DNA of 64,000 nucleotides from Ampelomyces quisqualis (lineage: Eukaryota > Ascomycota > Dothideomycetes > Pleosporales > Phaeosphaeriaceae). The notes below the pieces were generated by a model that saw only the letters and a program-made list of their open reading frames with translations, had not been told where the DNA came from and did not search any database. Location: positions 250,501 to 314,500 of the forward strand of contig JAGTXZ010000002.1 of assembly GCA_018398575.1 (NCBI GenBank), in the 5' to 3' direction. The translations under genes were made by a program, and so were the position numbers. Position 1 is the first letter of the stretch; each line of letters begins with the position of its first letter. Shown in pieces: positions 56,475 through 64,000 of this stretch.

Positions 56475-56918
56475 AATATTATCTGTTTCTAATCTAGAAT
56501 AGAATAACGTATCGCATAGGTAGCTATTTTGCAGAGGATAATATAGAGAAGATAGAGAAGGATCCTAACGATAAGAATTAGCCTACAGCCGGGCCGACAG
56601 CAGATTGGATGGATAAGATTTCGGGATTGAAAGTAACCTAATCTGTTACTATTGCTGCAAGCAGCTTAGCGCTTACGTTAGTTCCATACATATAGTATAA
56701 CTAGCTTTGTTAGGTATGTATACGTATACAGTATATACCAGTATGAATCATCTCATACCGGTATGCCCACGTCTCTAAACTCTTCAGCCTCAGGCTTGCT
56801 CTGCGAGGCCCTGGCCCGCTGAGCTGAGGTCTTCTCTCAGCATCACAAGACTTGCACCAACATACCTCGTGCAAACCTCGTCCCACCAGATTCCAGTCAC
56901 CGAAGCGACTCCCAAGAT
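56475..56918. other. Right boundary of the AT block and upstream spacer
   Basis: Composition changes from RIP-type to GC-normal between about 56,500 and 56,600. Small dyads (ATACCGGTAT at about 56,756) but no recognisable gene or element. Confidence 0.4.
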
Positions 56919-57560
56919 ATGGCGCAACCAACACCCATATCCCCATCTATTACCACTACCACCGCCGCAACCTCGACAGATCCTACATCTTCCGTCTCGC
57001 GAACCGCTACTTTCCCGCATAAAACTTCTCCTGCGGTAGCGACGCAGACTCCGCTCATCGACACGAGTACACCCGCCATCAACGCCGCGCCCGTGGAACT
57101 AGACGGGCTATGTGTAGGCAAAATCGCAGATACACAGCCAGCAGGCAGGATATTGAGTCCCGCTGCAGCGGAAAATGAGGGAGAGGGAGATGATGGGGAG
57201 GTAATGTTGCCCTCCTATTCGTATAAAACTAGTACCTAGCAGTTGGTCACGGGCTAGAATGAGACTAACGTCATGTAGAAACGAGCAGCGATGCTAGCTT
57301 CGCGGTCGAAAGATCTGGGCGTTATTGTCAATGTGCCACGGTTTCCGACGGCGGAGGAGGTGTTGGCTGCGAAGAGTGCGGATGGGACGGTTACGCCCGG
57401 CGTGGGGGGTGGTGAGGTAGTTGTGGTCCCTTGAAGAAGGGTTCGAGTGTGGATACCGCTGCACAAGACTGGGGGTACTCGCGCGTGAAGAGGTGGGAAA
57501 GCTGTCTGGAAATAGAATGTCTGCGTCGTGTGGTGAGAAGGCTCACTTCCCATCTACAAA
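56919..57560 (+). pseudogene. Decayed hypothetical gene next to the AT block
   Basis: An open frame from ATG 56,919 gives a Thr/Ser/Ala/Pro-rich N-terminus (MAQPTPISPSITTTTAATS), then VELDGLCVGKIADTQPAGRI, an acidic stretch and MLPSYSY, stopping at 57,237-57,239. A second coherent frame at about 57,288-57,434 gives RSKDLGVIVNVPRFPTAEEV, LAAKSADGTVTPG and VVVVP. A third, from 57,431, gives KKGSSVDTAAQDWGYSRVKR and WESCLE. No GT...AG pair I tried joins the first two in frame. It could be a frameshifted pseudogene or a gene with an intron I misplace. I do not recognise the family. Confidence 0.4.
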
Positions 57561-57691
57561 TGACGTCGCCCGTACTGGACTCGGTGTTTACACGCGCTTG
57601 CTCTTGTACACCACCTGCCCGTTTGCTCTTTCCTTCACCGTCGACGCGCTGACGTAAGTCACCACGTTCTCTCTCACCTGCTAGTGACGCC

Positions 57692-57722
57692 CTGCTCTCT
57701 CGAGTCTCCTCTCTCTCTCTGA
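57692..57722 (+). promoter_or_regulatory. Pyrimidine (CT) tract upstream of the Cys-rich gene
   Basis: CT-rich run about 40-70 bp before the ATG at 57,762. Such tracts commonly precede transcription starts in filamentous ascomycete promoters. The start context GCCATCATG is acceptable. Confidence 0.45.
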
Positions 57723-57761
57723 TCCACCCCAGCAATTCGACAACTCATCTGTCGAGCCATC

Positions 57762-59270
57762 ATGAAGTTCAAATCCATCATCCTCGCGGGCACCGGCCTT
57801 CTGGCCCTGGTCGGCGCGACTGCTTCCGTCAACAAGGTCGCCACTTCCTCTTTGAGCCTCACCAACATTGAGGTCCGGATCGACGACAACTCTGATGTCG
57901 CACATGCGCCTCCCAGCCAATGCTATCTCAACTGCTACTTGCCATGGGAGAAGTGCAAGAAAGAGTGTGGCGGCACGGAGAAGTGTGGCCGCTTGTGCAA
58001 TTGCCAGCTATTCAGTAACCCAAAGCAGATGTGTCGGGCGCGCAGTAAGTGGCTAGGCGGTGGTTTGCAGGTGAATTTTGTTAGCTGACTTGAGGCCGTA
58101 GATTGTGTCGAGGGACCAGATAACTGCAAGTTGGAGGGTATCAAACAGCTCCATGAGACTGCCATTCAGGCTCGTGCTGAAGGCAACGACGACGTTCAGA
58201 CTGCATGGTTGCCCACTTCTTGCAAAGATTGTCAATTGGCGCGCGACACGTGCAAGCAGAATTGCGCGACTGCTGGAGCATGCGATGATGCTTGCGATTG
58301 CTACCACGAGCTCAAGAGCCTCAGTTGCAAGGACTGCAAGATCCCGTGCGGCTGTGGAAATGCATGTCCCCGTCTCGAGCCACTACGACGCCGGATGGCC
58401 GTCGACGAGGCCACGATGGTTGGTGAGGCTCACTCCGGCTCCGTCGTCTCAAACCGCGCAAGGACAGACGTCAATGACAACGTGAAGAGTCCACACGAGC
58501 CTCGATCAAACTCTTCCGACCAGTCTGACCCCGGTGCTATCAAAGATCCGGACAACGCCTTGTCGGTCCCATCCCCGATCGGGGGCTGTATCCAGTGCGC
58601 GTTGTCGATTGGCAACTGCCAGAACAACTGCGCCACCCCAGGCGCCTGCGACGACGTTTGTAATTGCTACTTCCTGAAGAGTAAGGCCTGCAGGAATTGC
58701 GGAATTCCTTGCAAATGCGGCCATACCTGTCCTCGATTGGCACTCGTGCAGCGTAGGGAGATTTCTGACCTACCTACCACCAAAGACATCCAGCACAGCG
58801 AGACTGTGCCTAATGCTGGAGCAGCAGGTGTCCCAAACCCCTGTGTCGTTTGTCGGACTGGCATCCAGGCTTGCAAGAACAAGTGCAATGGCGATTCCAA
58901 GTGCGAGATTCACAACTGTGACTGCGGCCACAAGAACTTGTCTCCACAATGTAAGGAGTGCAGCATTCCCTGTAACTCGCTTGTGCCCCGTCAAGATGAA
59001 CCATCCGACGCGAAGGGCGAAGACGTCACGTCCAGCACCAATAACGAGGCACCTGAGCAGTTCGGCGAATTTCTTCCCCCACTCGGCGACTGCATGCAAT
59101 TCGCTTGGGACTGCAGAAAAGCATGTCCAACTCCGGGAGCCTGTGACGATGCTTGCAATTGCTATTATAGGCGCAAGCCCATGTGCCGTCAATGGGGGCA
59201 CAAACTTCCTTGCGATTGCGGACATACCTGCCCTCGACTTGCACCTGCGCAGCGTAGGGACGACATATAA
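57762..59270 (+). CDS. Secreted five-repeat cysteine-rich protein with dibasic cleavage sites
   Basis: Two exons, 57,762-58,044 and 58,102-59,270. The 57-nt intron (GTAAGT...TAG) is required because exon 1 otherwise ends in WLGGGLQVNFVS. The spliced product is 483 residues. Residues 1-21 are a signal peptide (MKFKSIILAGTGLLALVGAT). Five Cys modules start near residues 54, 135, 257, 342 and 425. Modules 1-4 have the spacing C-x(2,3)-C-x6-C-x3-C-x5-C-x(3,4)-C-x-C, and module 5 has Phe for the second Cys and a shorter gap. About 54 Cys in all. Modules 2, 3 and 5 end in CG(H/N)xCPRL, and dibasic RRR or RR follows at about 190-192, 312-313 and 479-480; module 4 has only PRQ. Linkers are hydrophilic and variable. 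This fits a Kex2-processed repeat protein or a multi-domain secreted effector candidate. No named family is recognised. It lies 1.2 kb from the AT block and shows no RIP. Confidence 0.85.
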
Positions 59271-59501
59271 ATGTCACTCGGAGGCTTAATTCCTACATCG
59301 AGAGCAACGAAGCGATCAACTTTGGCTGCACGCAACCAAAAATGTGAAGTCTGACATGGGGTGACTGGAGCGTTGGCCTCTGTAGCTGCCTGAAAGTATG
59401 TCTGAATGAAGAATTTCTACACATTCCTGTGAGCGATCTTGAGTGATGCGCTTGTGAGAAAACTGTGCTCGTGGTGAGACCATAGGCACGCGCAACGCAC
59501 G
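59271..59501. other. Convergent intergenic region
   Basis: 231 bp between two convergent genes; it should hold both 3' ends. No clear poly(A) consensus can be assigned. Confidence 0.4.
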
Positions 59502-60593
59502 CTATATCTTCGCCCTATCTGCATACTCTTCATTGACCAGCACATATCTGTACCTCGCCTTGCCTTGCTCCATCTCCACAACGCTCTTATTTGCCTCCTT
59601 CATCCCTCTCGTCTGCACCCACGGCTTGACTCCCTTCTCCGCTGCAAACTTGAGCATGTCTTCCATCTCCTTGAGGCCTCCAATCTGACTTCCTCCAATC
59701 TTACATCCCTTGCCAATCAGCCCAAACGCTGCGATTGGCGGTAACTTGTCCTCGGGTGCGCCGACCTGGATGAACTGCCCGCCCGTTCGCAGTAGTCGCA
59801 GGTACGACTCAAGCGGCATATCCGGCGAACTAACCGTGCTGATGATCAAATCCAAACTCCTCGAATGATTCCTCGCCCACTTCTCATCCTCGCTCGTAGC
59901 AATATACCCCGTTGCGCCCATGGCCTCGGCATCGTCAACTTTATTTCTCCGCCGACTAATCGCCACAACCTTGTCGCACCCCAGCGCCTTTGCAAACAAG
60001 ATGCCAAAATGACCCAACCCGCCCAACCCCACGATGCCAACCTTCTTCCCTGGCCCAGCCCCGTTGTTGATCAAAGGCGCATACACCGTCAGCCCGCCAC
60101 ACATCATCGGCGCGGCATGCGCAGACGCTATACCCGAAGGGATTTTGACAGCAAAATGCGCGGGCACGCGTACATGAAGCGCATAGCCACCCATGGACCA
60201 AGTCCCATCTGGATAGACAGCATTATACGTTGCGACCATTTTCCTACAATACTGCTCCTTGCCGCTGCTGCACTCGTCACAAGACGGTTCATGACAACTC
60301 CATGTCTGTGCGCCGACGCCCACGCGATCCCCGAGGTGCAGGTGCGTAACGCGGGAGCCTAGGCGCACAATGTGCCCGACGATTTCGTGGCCGACGCAGA
60401 GGGGGTAGTGGGTGTTTTTCCAGCCGGAGCGCAGCGTGTGGATGTCGGAGCCGCAGATGCCGCAGTGCGAGATTTGGATGTCGATGTCGATTGGAGCGAA
60501 GGGTTTGGGGGTAAAGGTCGACCAGATCATTTTTCCTGATGCGGCCGAGGGGTCATGGGCGAGCCAGCCAGTGAATTCGGTGGGGGAGGTCAT
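59502..60593 (-). CDS. Zinc-dependent NADP(H) alcohol dehydrogenase, cinnamyl-alcohol-dehydrogenase type
   Basis: Medium-chain dehydrogenase/reductase, probably cytosolic, interconverting aldehydes and alcohols with NADP(H), like yeast Adh6/Adh7. The 363-residue intronless frame has the family's usual length. Catalytic zinc ligands are in HCGICGSDIH (Cys44), GHEIVG (His69, Glu70) and Cys165. The structural zinc lobe is Cys100, 105, 108 and 116 in SCHEPSCDECSSGKEQYC. The Rossmann motif GIVGLGGLGHFG lies at about 186-197, followed by SRRRNKVDDAEAMGA, where a basic SRR after the second strand favours NADP over NAD. All key residues are present. The start at 60,593 gives the normal N-terminus (TSPTEFTGWLAHDPSAA). 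It is convergent with the Cys-rich gene. Substrate cannot be read from sequence. Confidence 0.95.
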   Translation of the reverse strand: MTSPTEFTGWLAHDPSAASGKMIWSTFTPKPFAPIDIDIQISHCGICGSDIHTLRSGWKNTHYPLCVGHEIVGHIVRLGSRVTHLHLGDRVGVGAQTWSCHEPSCDECSSGKEQYCRKMVATYNAVYPDGTWSMGGYALHVRVPAHFAVKIPSGIASAHAAPMMCGGLTVYAPLINNGAGPGKKVGIVGLGGLGHFGILFAKALGCDKVVAISRRRNKVDDAEAMGATGYIATSEDEKWARNHSRSLDLIISTVSSPDMPLESYLRLLRTGGQFIQVGAPEDKLPPIAAFGLIGKGCKIGGSQIGGLKEMEDMLKFAAEKGVKPWVQTRGMKEANKSVVEMEQGKARYRYVLVNEEYADRAKI

Positions 60594-62472
60594 GGTTGTG
60601 GAAGGGGGTTTGTAGGTTGGAGAAATTGGCCTGAGAGTGTGAAGGGAATGGAGGTTGATGGGGCTTTTTGCTGGTTACATTTTCGCGATGCAAAGGTCGC
60701 GACCCAGAGGCGCTGAAGACGTCATGCTGGTGGGCAATGTTATCCGAGGCATCTCGCTCCTAGGTTTGGATTGCCCCGCATTTTGAGCCCGGTGAATGGC
60801 TCCGAGATTTGACTCCTTTTCCTTCATCGCGAAGGGCGCCGTGTTGGTCCATTCTTTCTTTCTTTGCGCTGTTTTTTTTTCAGTTTGTAGGTCTGCAGCT
60901 GCACTCTGTCTGTCGGGTATAACGTGCAAAGTGTTCGTATATCGCTTCCTCGTCTCGACACCTTGTGAAATTTCCGCTACTCCATTGTTCGTTGAGACAT
61001 GCAGATGTGCACGTGGCGCAGCTGGATTGTATGAAGGAGTCGACCGTTGTTACGTTGTCGAAGAAGCGCAGAATAGTCGTCGAGCATGAAGATAAAAGCG
61101 CAAAGTGATGTTTTCGTCCGAGCACCATGCTGGACGGCGGCCTGGTCGCTATCTATACTTCGTCTGCCTGGCTACATCATTGCCGTGTATCTGCTTGTAC
61201 GATTTTTCCAAAAACCTGTCTGTGTGAACAGTTTTGTATTATCACATCTAGTAAGCTCAGCTCTTTGATTTCCCATCCAAGTAGCCCATGTTCCAATCAC
61301 GTTCGCCATGCTGCGAGGCGTTCTTCTCGAACACAATGTATTTCATCCCAGCCTATTAGCTCGTAAGATGGCATTCATACATCAACCCTCTCGTGATGGC
61401 GCAACGGTAAGCGTTTGACTTGCTTACGTATCTGTCAAAGGCCTCGTGCAAGATATATATGAGGAGAAAAGATAGAGGGTAGTAATATATACTACGCGCT
61501 ATACTATAGTAATTTTGCTACTTTCTTGCTGCGTACAGATGTATAGAGAGACACAGACTACTATATTACTGTAGACAACAACTAAGTATACAGCAACTAG
61601 AAGATTACTTGCAAAAGTTTCTTTCGATCAGATCGGTTCCTGTATGAGTTGGGCAATTCTCATGCTCACGTACCGGAGCCGATAATGAGGAAAGGCAGTT
61701 CATGCAAGGTGTCTGACATGTCGTCGGCTGTGGTCTCACCAATATTGACGATTTGAGTCCTCGCAAACGCAAATGCTATGCTGCCTTACTCAATCATCTA
61801 TTGCATTCTTCCCTCGCCTACCCCTGTCCCAACTTGATGTCCCAACTTGATAGGAACGAAGCGACTCACGTGCTCGCATGCGCATGCTGGTGAATTTTCG
61901 TTGTGTCGTTGACCCAGGTTGGAGGAATAAAGAAACGCAACGGGGGTATTCAGGACATGTAGGTTTATTTCCAGCCCGTCTTTAAATAAACACACACTAC
62001 ATTCAAACGTCTCCAGGGCTGTTACAACTACCATGTGCTCGTCGGCCGTGTTCCCTGCCCAGTCCCTTCCAGATATTCCAGGCACCAGGATCTATTGCAG
62101 CGAGCCCTTCAGAAACACAAAGGTCTTGGGAATAGGCGAAAGCGGTGGAGGGCTCGTGAGTAGCTATTGTGCAGATGTGGAAAAGGGACTGGAGGTAGTG
62201 GTGGATCTGTGTACGAGGGAGGATGGGGTGAGTGGTGGGCAACGCTTGACTTAATTGTAGACAGTAGCTAATTGGGAGGTAAAAGAGAGTCGGAGGGTTT
62301 CATGCGGATTGGGGGAATGGTGACCTTACTGTAGCGAGCGTGGCTCGCCGAGGTAGTTGCGCGATCTTATTGTCCAATGTCCGTGATCGCTGCTTAGTCA
62401 TGTGGTTGAGGTTACATCATCGCCATCTTACGCACCAGTCAAGCAAGTCAAAAGGAATACAACACATTCATA
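60594..62472. other. 1.9-kb intergenic region
   Basis: Holds the promoters of the dehydrogenase (left) and the methyltransferase (right). Several short open frames are present on both strands but none has family similarity or conserved features. 61,440-61,620 is a short AT-rich, RIP-like patch. A tRNA-like remnant at about 61,391-61,475 is listed separately. Confidence 0.5.
61391..61475 (+). other. Possible tRNA-derived remnant
   Basis: TGGCGCAACGGTAAGCG resembles a tRNA D-arm. TTTGAC/GTCAAA could pair as an anticodon stem around a 14-nt loop, and CCTC...GAGG follows as a weak T-arm. No closing acceptor stem and no proper TTCRA box, so not a working tRNA. A SINE or tRNA pseudogene is possible, as is chance. 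Confidence 0.25.
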
Positions 62473-63435
62473 ATGCAAAAGTTTTCGATATATGCAAACA
62501 CTATGCTTCGCCAGCCATCCGTGATGCGCAGCATCGTACGCGTACAAACGCCGTCACATCACACGACATCACCCACACGAGCCATGTCTTGGGCAACGGC
62601 ATCCAAAGCGCAAAACGACTGGTCGGCAGATCAATACCTCAAGTTCGAAACGCAGCGTACTCGTCCTGTCCACGATCTCATCTCCCAGATGGCACGGCAC
62701 GTGACAGCGGCGAAGCCACGCATCTACGATCTCGGCTGCGGCCCTGGGAACTCGACACAAGCTCTGCACGCGGCGTTCCCCCAAGGCGAAATCACGGGGC
62801 TGGATTCGTCGCCCGACATGCTGGACAAGGCGCGGGTGACGCTTCCAGGCATCGAGTTCGTCCAAGGTGAAGTCAGCGCATTCAACCCAAAAGACGAGCC
62901 GGACGTGTTGTTCAGCAATGCAGTTTTCCAGTGGGTGCGGCGACCAGCGCGCATCCCGACTTTAGTGCGGCTATTTCAGCGGCTCAAACCAGGCGGCGTC
63001 ATGGCCATGCAGGTCCCGGATAACTACAAAGAGCCGTCTCACGCCGCGATGCGCGCAGCGGCAACCATGTCGGGACAGATGTGGTCTGACGCTTTCTCCA
63101 CGTGCGAGGTTGGCAACGTGGACGATGGTGACCGCCCGGACTTGGATCCCGTCGAGCCAGCGGCGCACTTTTACAATGCGCTCGTCCCTCATGCGGCGCT
63201 CGTTGATGTCTGGAGAACGACGTATTCGCATTTTCTCGACGACGAGCGCGCGATTGTGGAATGGGTTCGGGGAACTGGGTTGCAGCCATTTCTGAATCTG
63301 ATCCATGATAAGCAAGCGAAGGCGCGGTATGTGAGCCAATATACACGCTTACTTAGGGAGCGGTATCCGAAGCTGGCGGATGGAAAGGTGCTGTTGGCGT
63401 ACCCAAGGTTGTTCGTTGTCGCTGTGAGGCAGTAG
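62473..63435 (+). CDS. Trans-aconitate 2-methyltransferase-like SAM methyltransferase
   Basis: SAM-dependent class I methyltransferase of the Tam family, which esterifies trans-aconitate, an inhibitor of the citrate cycle. The frame has 320 residues. The SAM-binding motif is YDLGCGPGNSTQAL at about 85-98, followed by GLDSSPDMLDKAR. Then come SNAVFQWV, LKPGGVMAMQVPDNYKEPSH, VDVWRTTYSHFLDDERAIVE, WVRGTGLQP and LLAYPRLFVVAV, all in the order found in bacterial Tam. The core begins near residue 38 (MSWATASKAQNDWSADQYL). The preceding 37 residues (MQKFSIYANTMLRQPSVMRS) are basic and look like a mitochondrial presequence, so translation may start at 62,473 or at 62,584. It is complete, with no RIP. 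Function is by homology; another carboxylate substrate is possible. Confidence 0.92.
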   Translation: MQKFSIYANTMLRQPSVMRSIVRVQTPSHHTTSPTRAMSWATASKAQNDWSADQYLKFETQRTRPVHDLISQMARHVTAAKPRIYDLGCGPGNSTQALHAAFPQGEITGLDSSPDMLDKARVTLPGIEFVQGEVSAFNPKDEPDVLFSNAVFQWVRRPARIPTLVRLFQRLKPGGVMAMQVPDNYKEPSHAAMRAAATMSGQMWSDAFSTCEVGNVDDGDRPDLDPVEPAAHFYNALVPHAALVDVWRTTYSHFLDDERAIVEWVRGTGLQPFLNLIHDKQAKARYVSQYTRLLRERYPKLADGKVLLAYPRLFVVAVRQ

Positions 63436-63795
63436 CCTTGGTATCTCACACAAAACCGGCAACGCGCCAAGAAGTATTAGAGAGTAATATTGAATACTAC
63501 TAGTAGAGCTACTTATTAGCAGCTAGTTATATTCTGTTATAGAGTAGCTTAGCCTAAATTGCAACGCGTCTTTAACTACAACATAATATAATACCTCTAT
63601 TATTTCTAATAAATTTAATATAGAGCTAGGTTTTGGTACGGAGATCTAGTTTTATAGCTAATAATTGGAGCTTGTAAAAGTAGCTATAAGAATCGTACAA
63701 GCGAATAACTATACTATTAGGGTAGGTTATGTAACAAAGGCCCTGTTTGCTAGCGTGTCGCAATTAAGGTAGCTTAGCTTACAAGATAGTACAGG
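63436..63795. other. AT-rich, partly RIP-like intergenic sequence
   Basis: Downstream of the methyltransferase. TA-rich with few CA/TG, so probably an old repeat fragment. No second copy in this window. Confidence 0.45.
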
Positions 63796-63930
63796 CTTCT
63801 GAACTAGTAACTTTTAATAATACCGCATAATAGTTCTTGCGCGTTGCTAGTTTTGTCGTCCCCTTCTGAACTGGTAGCTTTCAACCATACCGCATGATAT
63901 TTCTTGGCGCGTTGCCGGTTGAGTCGTCCC
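63796..63930. repeat. 67-bp tandem duplication, one copy RIP-like
   Basis: Copy 1 at 63,796-63,862 and copy 2 at 63,863-63,930 begin CTTCTGAACT and end near GTCGTCCC. Most differences are C-to-T or G-to-A in copy 1 (ACTGG to ACTAG, TTTCAA to TTTTAA, GCATGAT to GCATAAT, GCCGG to GCTAG). Confidence 0.82.
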
Positions 63931-64000
63931 TGGTACTCCGTCTACATAGGGAAACGGCTCTTGGTCTTCCGCGCTAGCCCTGACGTAGGCTAGTGCCTTC

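Noticed and set aside
945..56560. Centromere or mitochondrial DNA as explanation of the AT block
   Set aside because: Identifiable dead transposons fill most of it and the RIP signature accounts for the composition; no mitochondrial genes. A centromeric position cannot be excluded but nothing shows it.
60796..61089. 97-codon frame with a hydrophobic N-terminal stretch, possible small secreted protein
   Set aside because: The hydrophobic run comes from a TTTC/CTTT-rich tract; no supporting intron, repeat or Cys pattern, and an equally long frame lies opposite.
61391..61475. Functional tRNA gene
   Set aside because: The acceptor stem does not close and the T-loop lacks the conserved TTCRA box.
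61798..62254. Overlapping short frames on both strands between the dehydrogenase and methyltransferase genes
   Set aside because: No motif and no family similarity; they shadow each other.

Overview
This window looks like nuclear DNA of a filamentous ascomycete, most likely a dothideomycete of the Pleosporales type. The genes have short GT...AG introns of about 50 bp. They resemble fungal biotin synthase, a zinc alcohol dehydrogenase, a trans-aconitate methyltransferase-like enzyme and a secreted cysteine-rich protein. They flank a block of about 55.6 kb (about 945-56,560) that is extremely AT-rich and gene-poor. In that block CA and TG are nearly absent, TA is in excess, and coding frames are broken mainly by TAG and TAA. 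This is the signature of repeat-induced point mutation (RIP). The genus is not provable from this sequence alone.

Layout. 1-625: 5' part of a mitochondrial biotin synthase gene (BIO2, minus strand, one intron, running off the left edge). 626-945: short upstream region with a perfect 11-bp hairpin at the edge of the AT block. 945-20,360: a minus-strand Ty1/copia relic (Copia-1) split by a Ty3/gypsy element (Gypsy-A1, 1693-15,792). Gypsy-A1 itself holds a 6.05-kb hAT transposon inside its left LTR and two ~845-bp foldback MITEs. 20,360-24,604: rearranged Gypsy-B fragments, solo LTRs, a 9-bp minisatellite and a dead Tc1-type transposase. 24,605-26,234: an island of ordinary base composition with a broken SurE-like secreted phosphatase gene. 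26,237-27,624: two MITEs with related termini. 27,679-42,117: Gypsy-A2, the sister of A1, carrying a complete nested Gypsy-B (30,260-37,345, 504-bp LTRs, 5-bp target duplication). 42,118-47,948: a truncated MITE and hAT-2. 47,949-54,188: Copia-2, which holds a third full MITE. 54,189-56,465: hAT-3 remnant and a small hAT-type MITE. 56,560-64,000: gene-bearing flank. It has a decayed hypothetical gene, a five-repeat cysteine-rich secreted protein with dibasic (Kex2-type) sites, a CAD-type zinc alcohol dehydrogenase and a Tam-like methyltransferase, and it ends in a 67-bp tandem repeat with one RIP-like copy.

Two copies of most elements lie in the same window. The uninterrupted copy therefore supplies the empty site for insertions in the other, and the insertion order can be read from the sequence. 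Lengths agree: Gypsy-A1 without its inserts is about 6.35 kb, A2 without its inserts about 7.06 kb, and the difference matches a 724-bp segment missing from A1 at MITE B. The most unusual signal is that all three LTR families carry, between the 3' end of pol and the 3' LTR, a decayed open frame on the strand opposite to pol. All coordinates of degenerate elements come from reading by eye and may be off by some tens of bases where no exact terminus is described.
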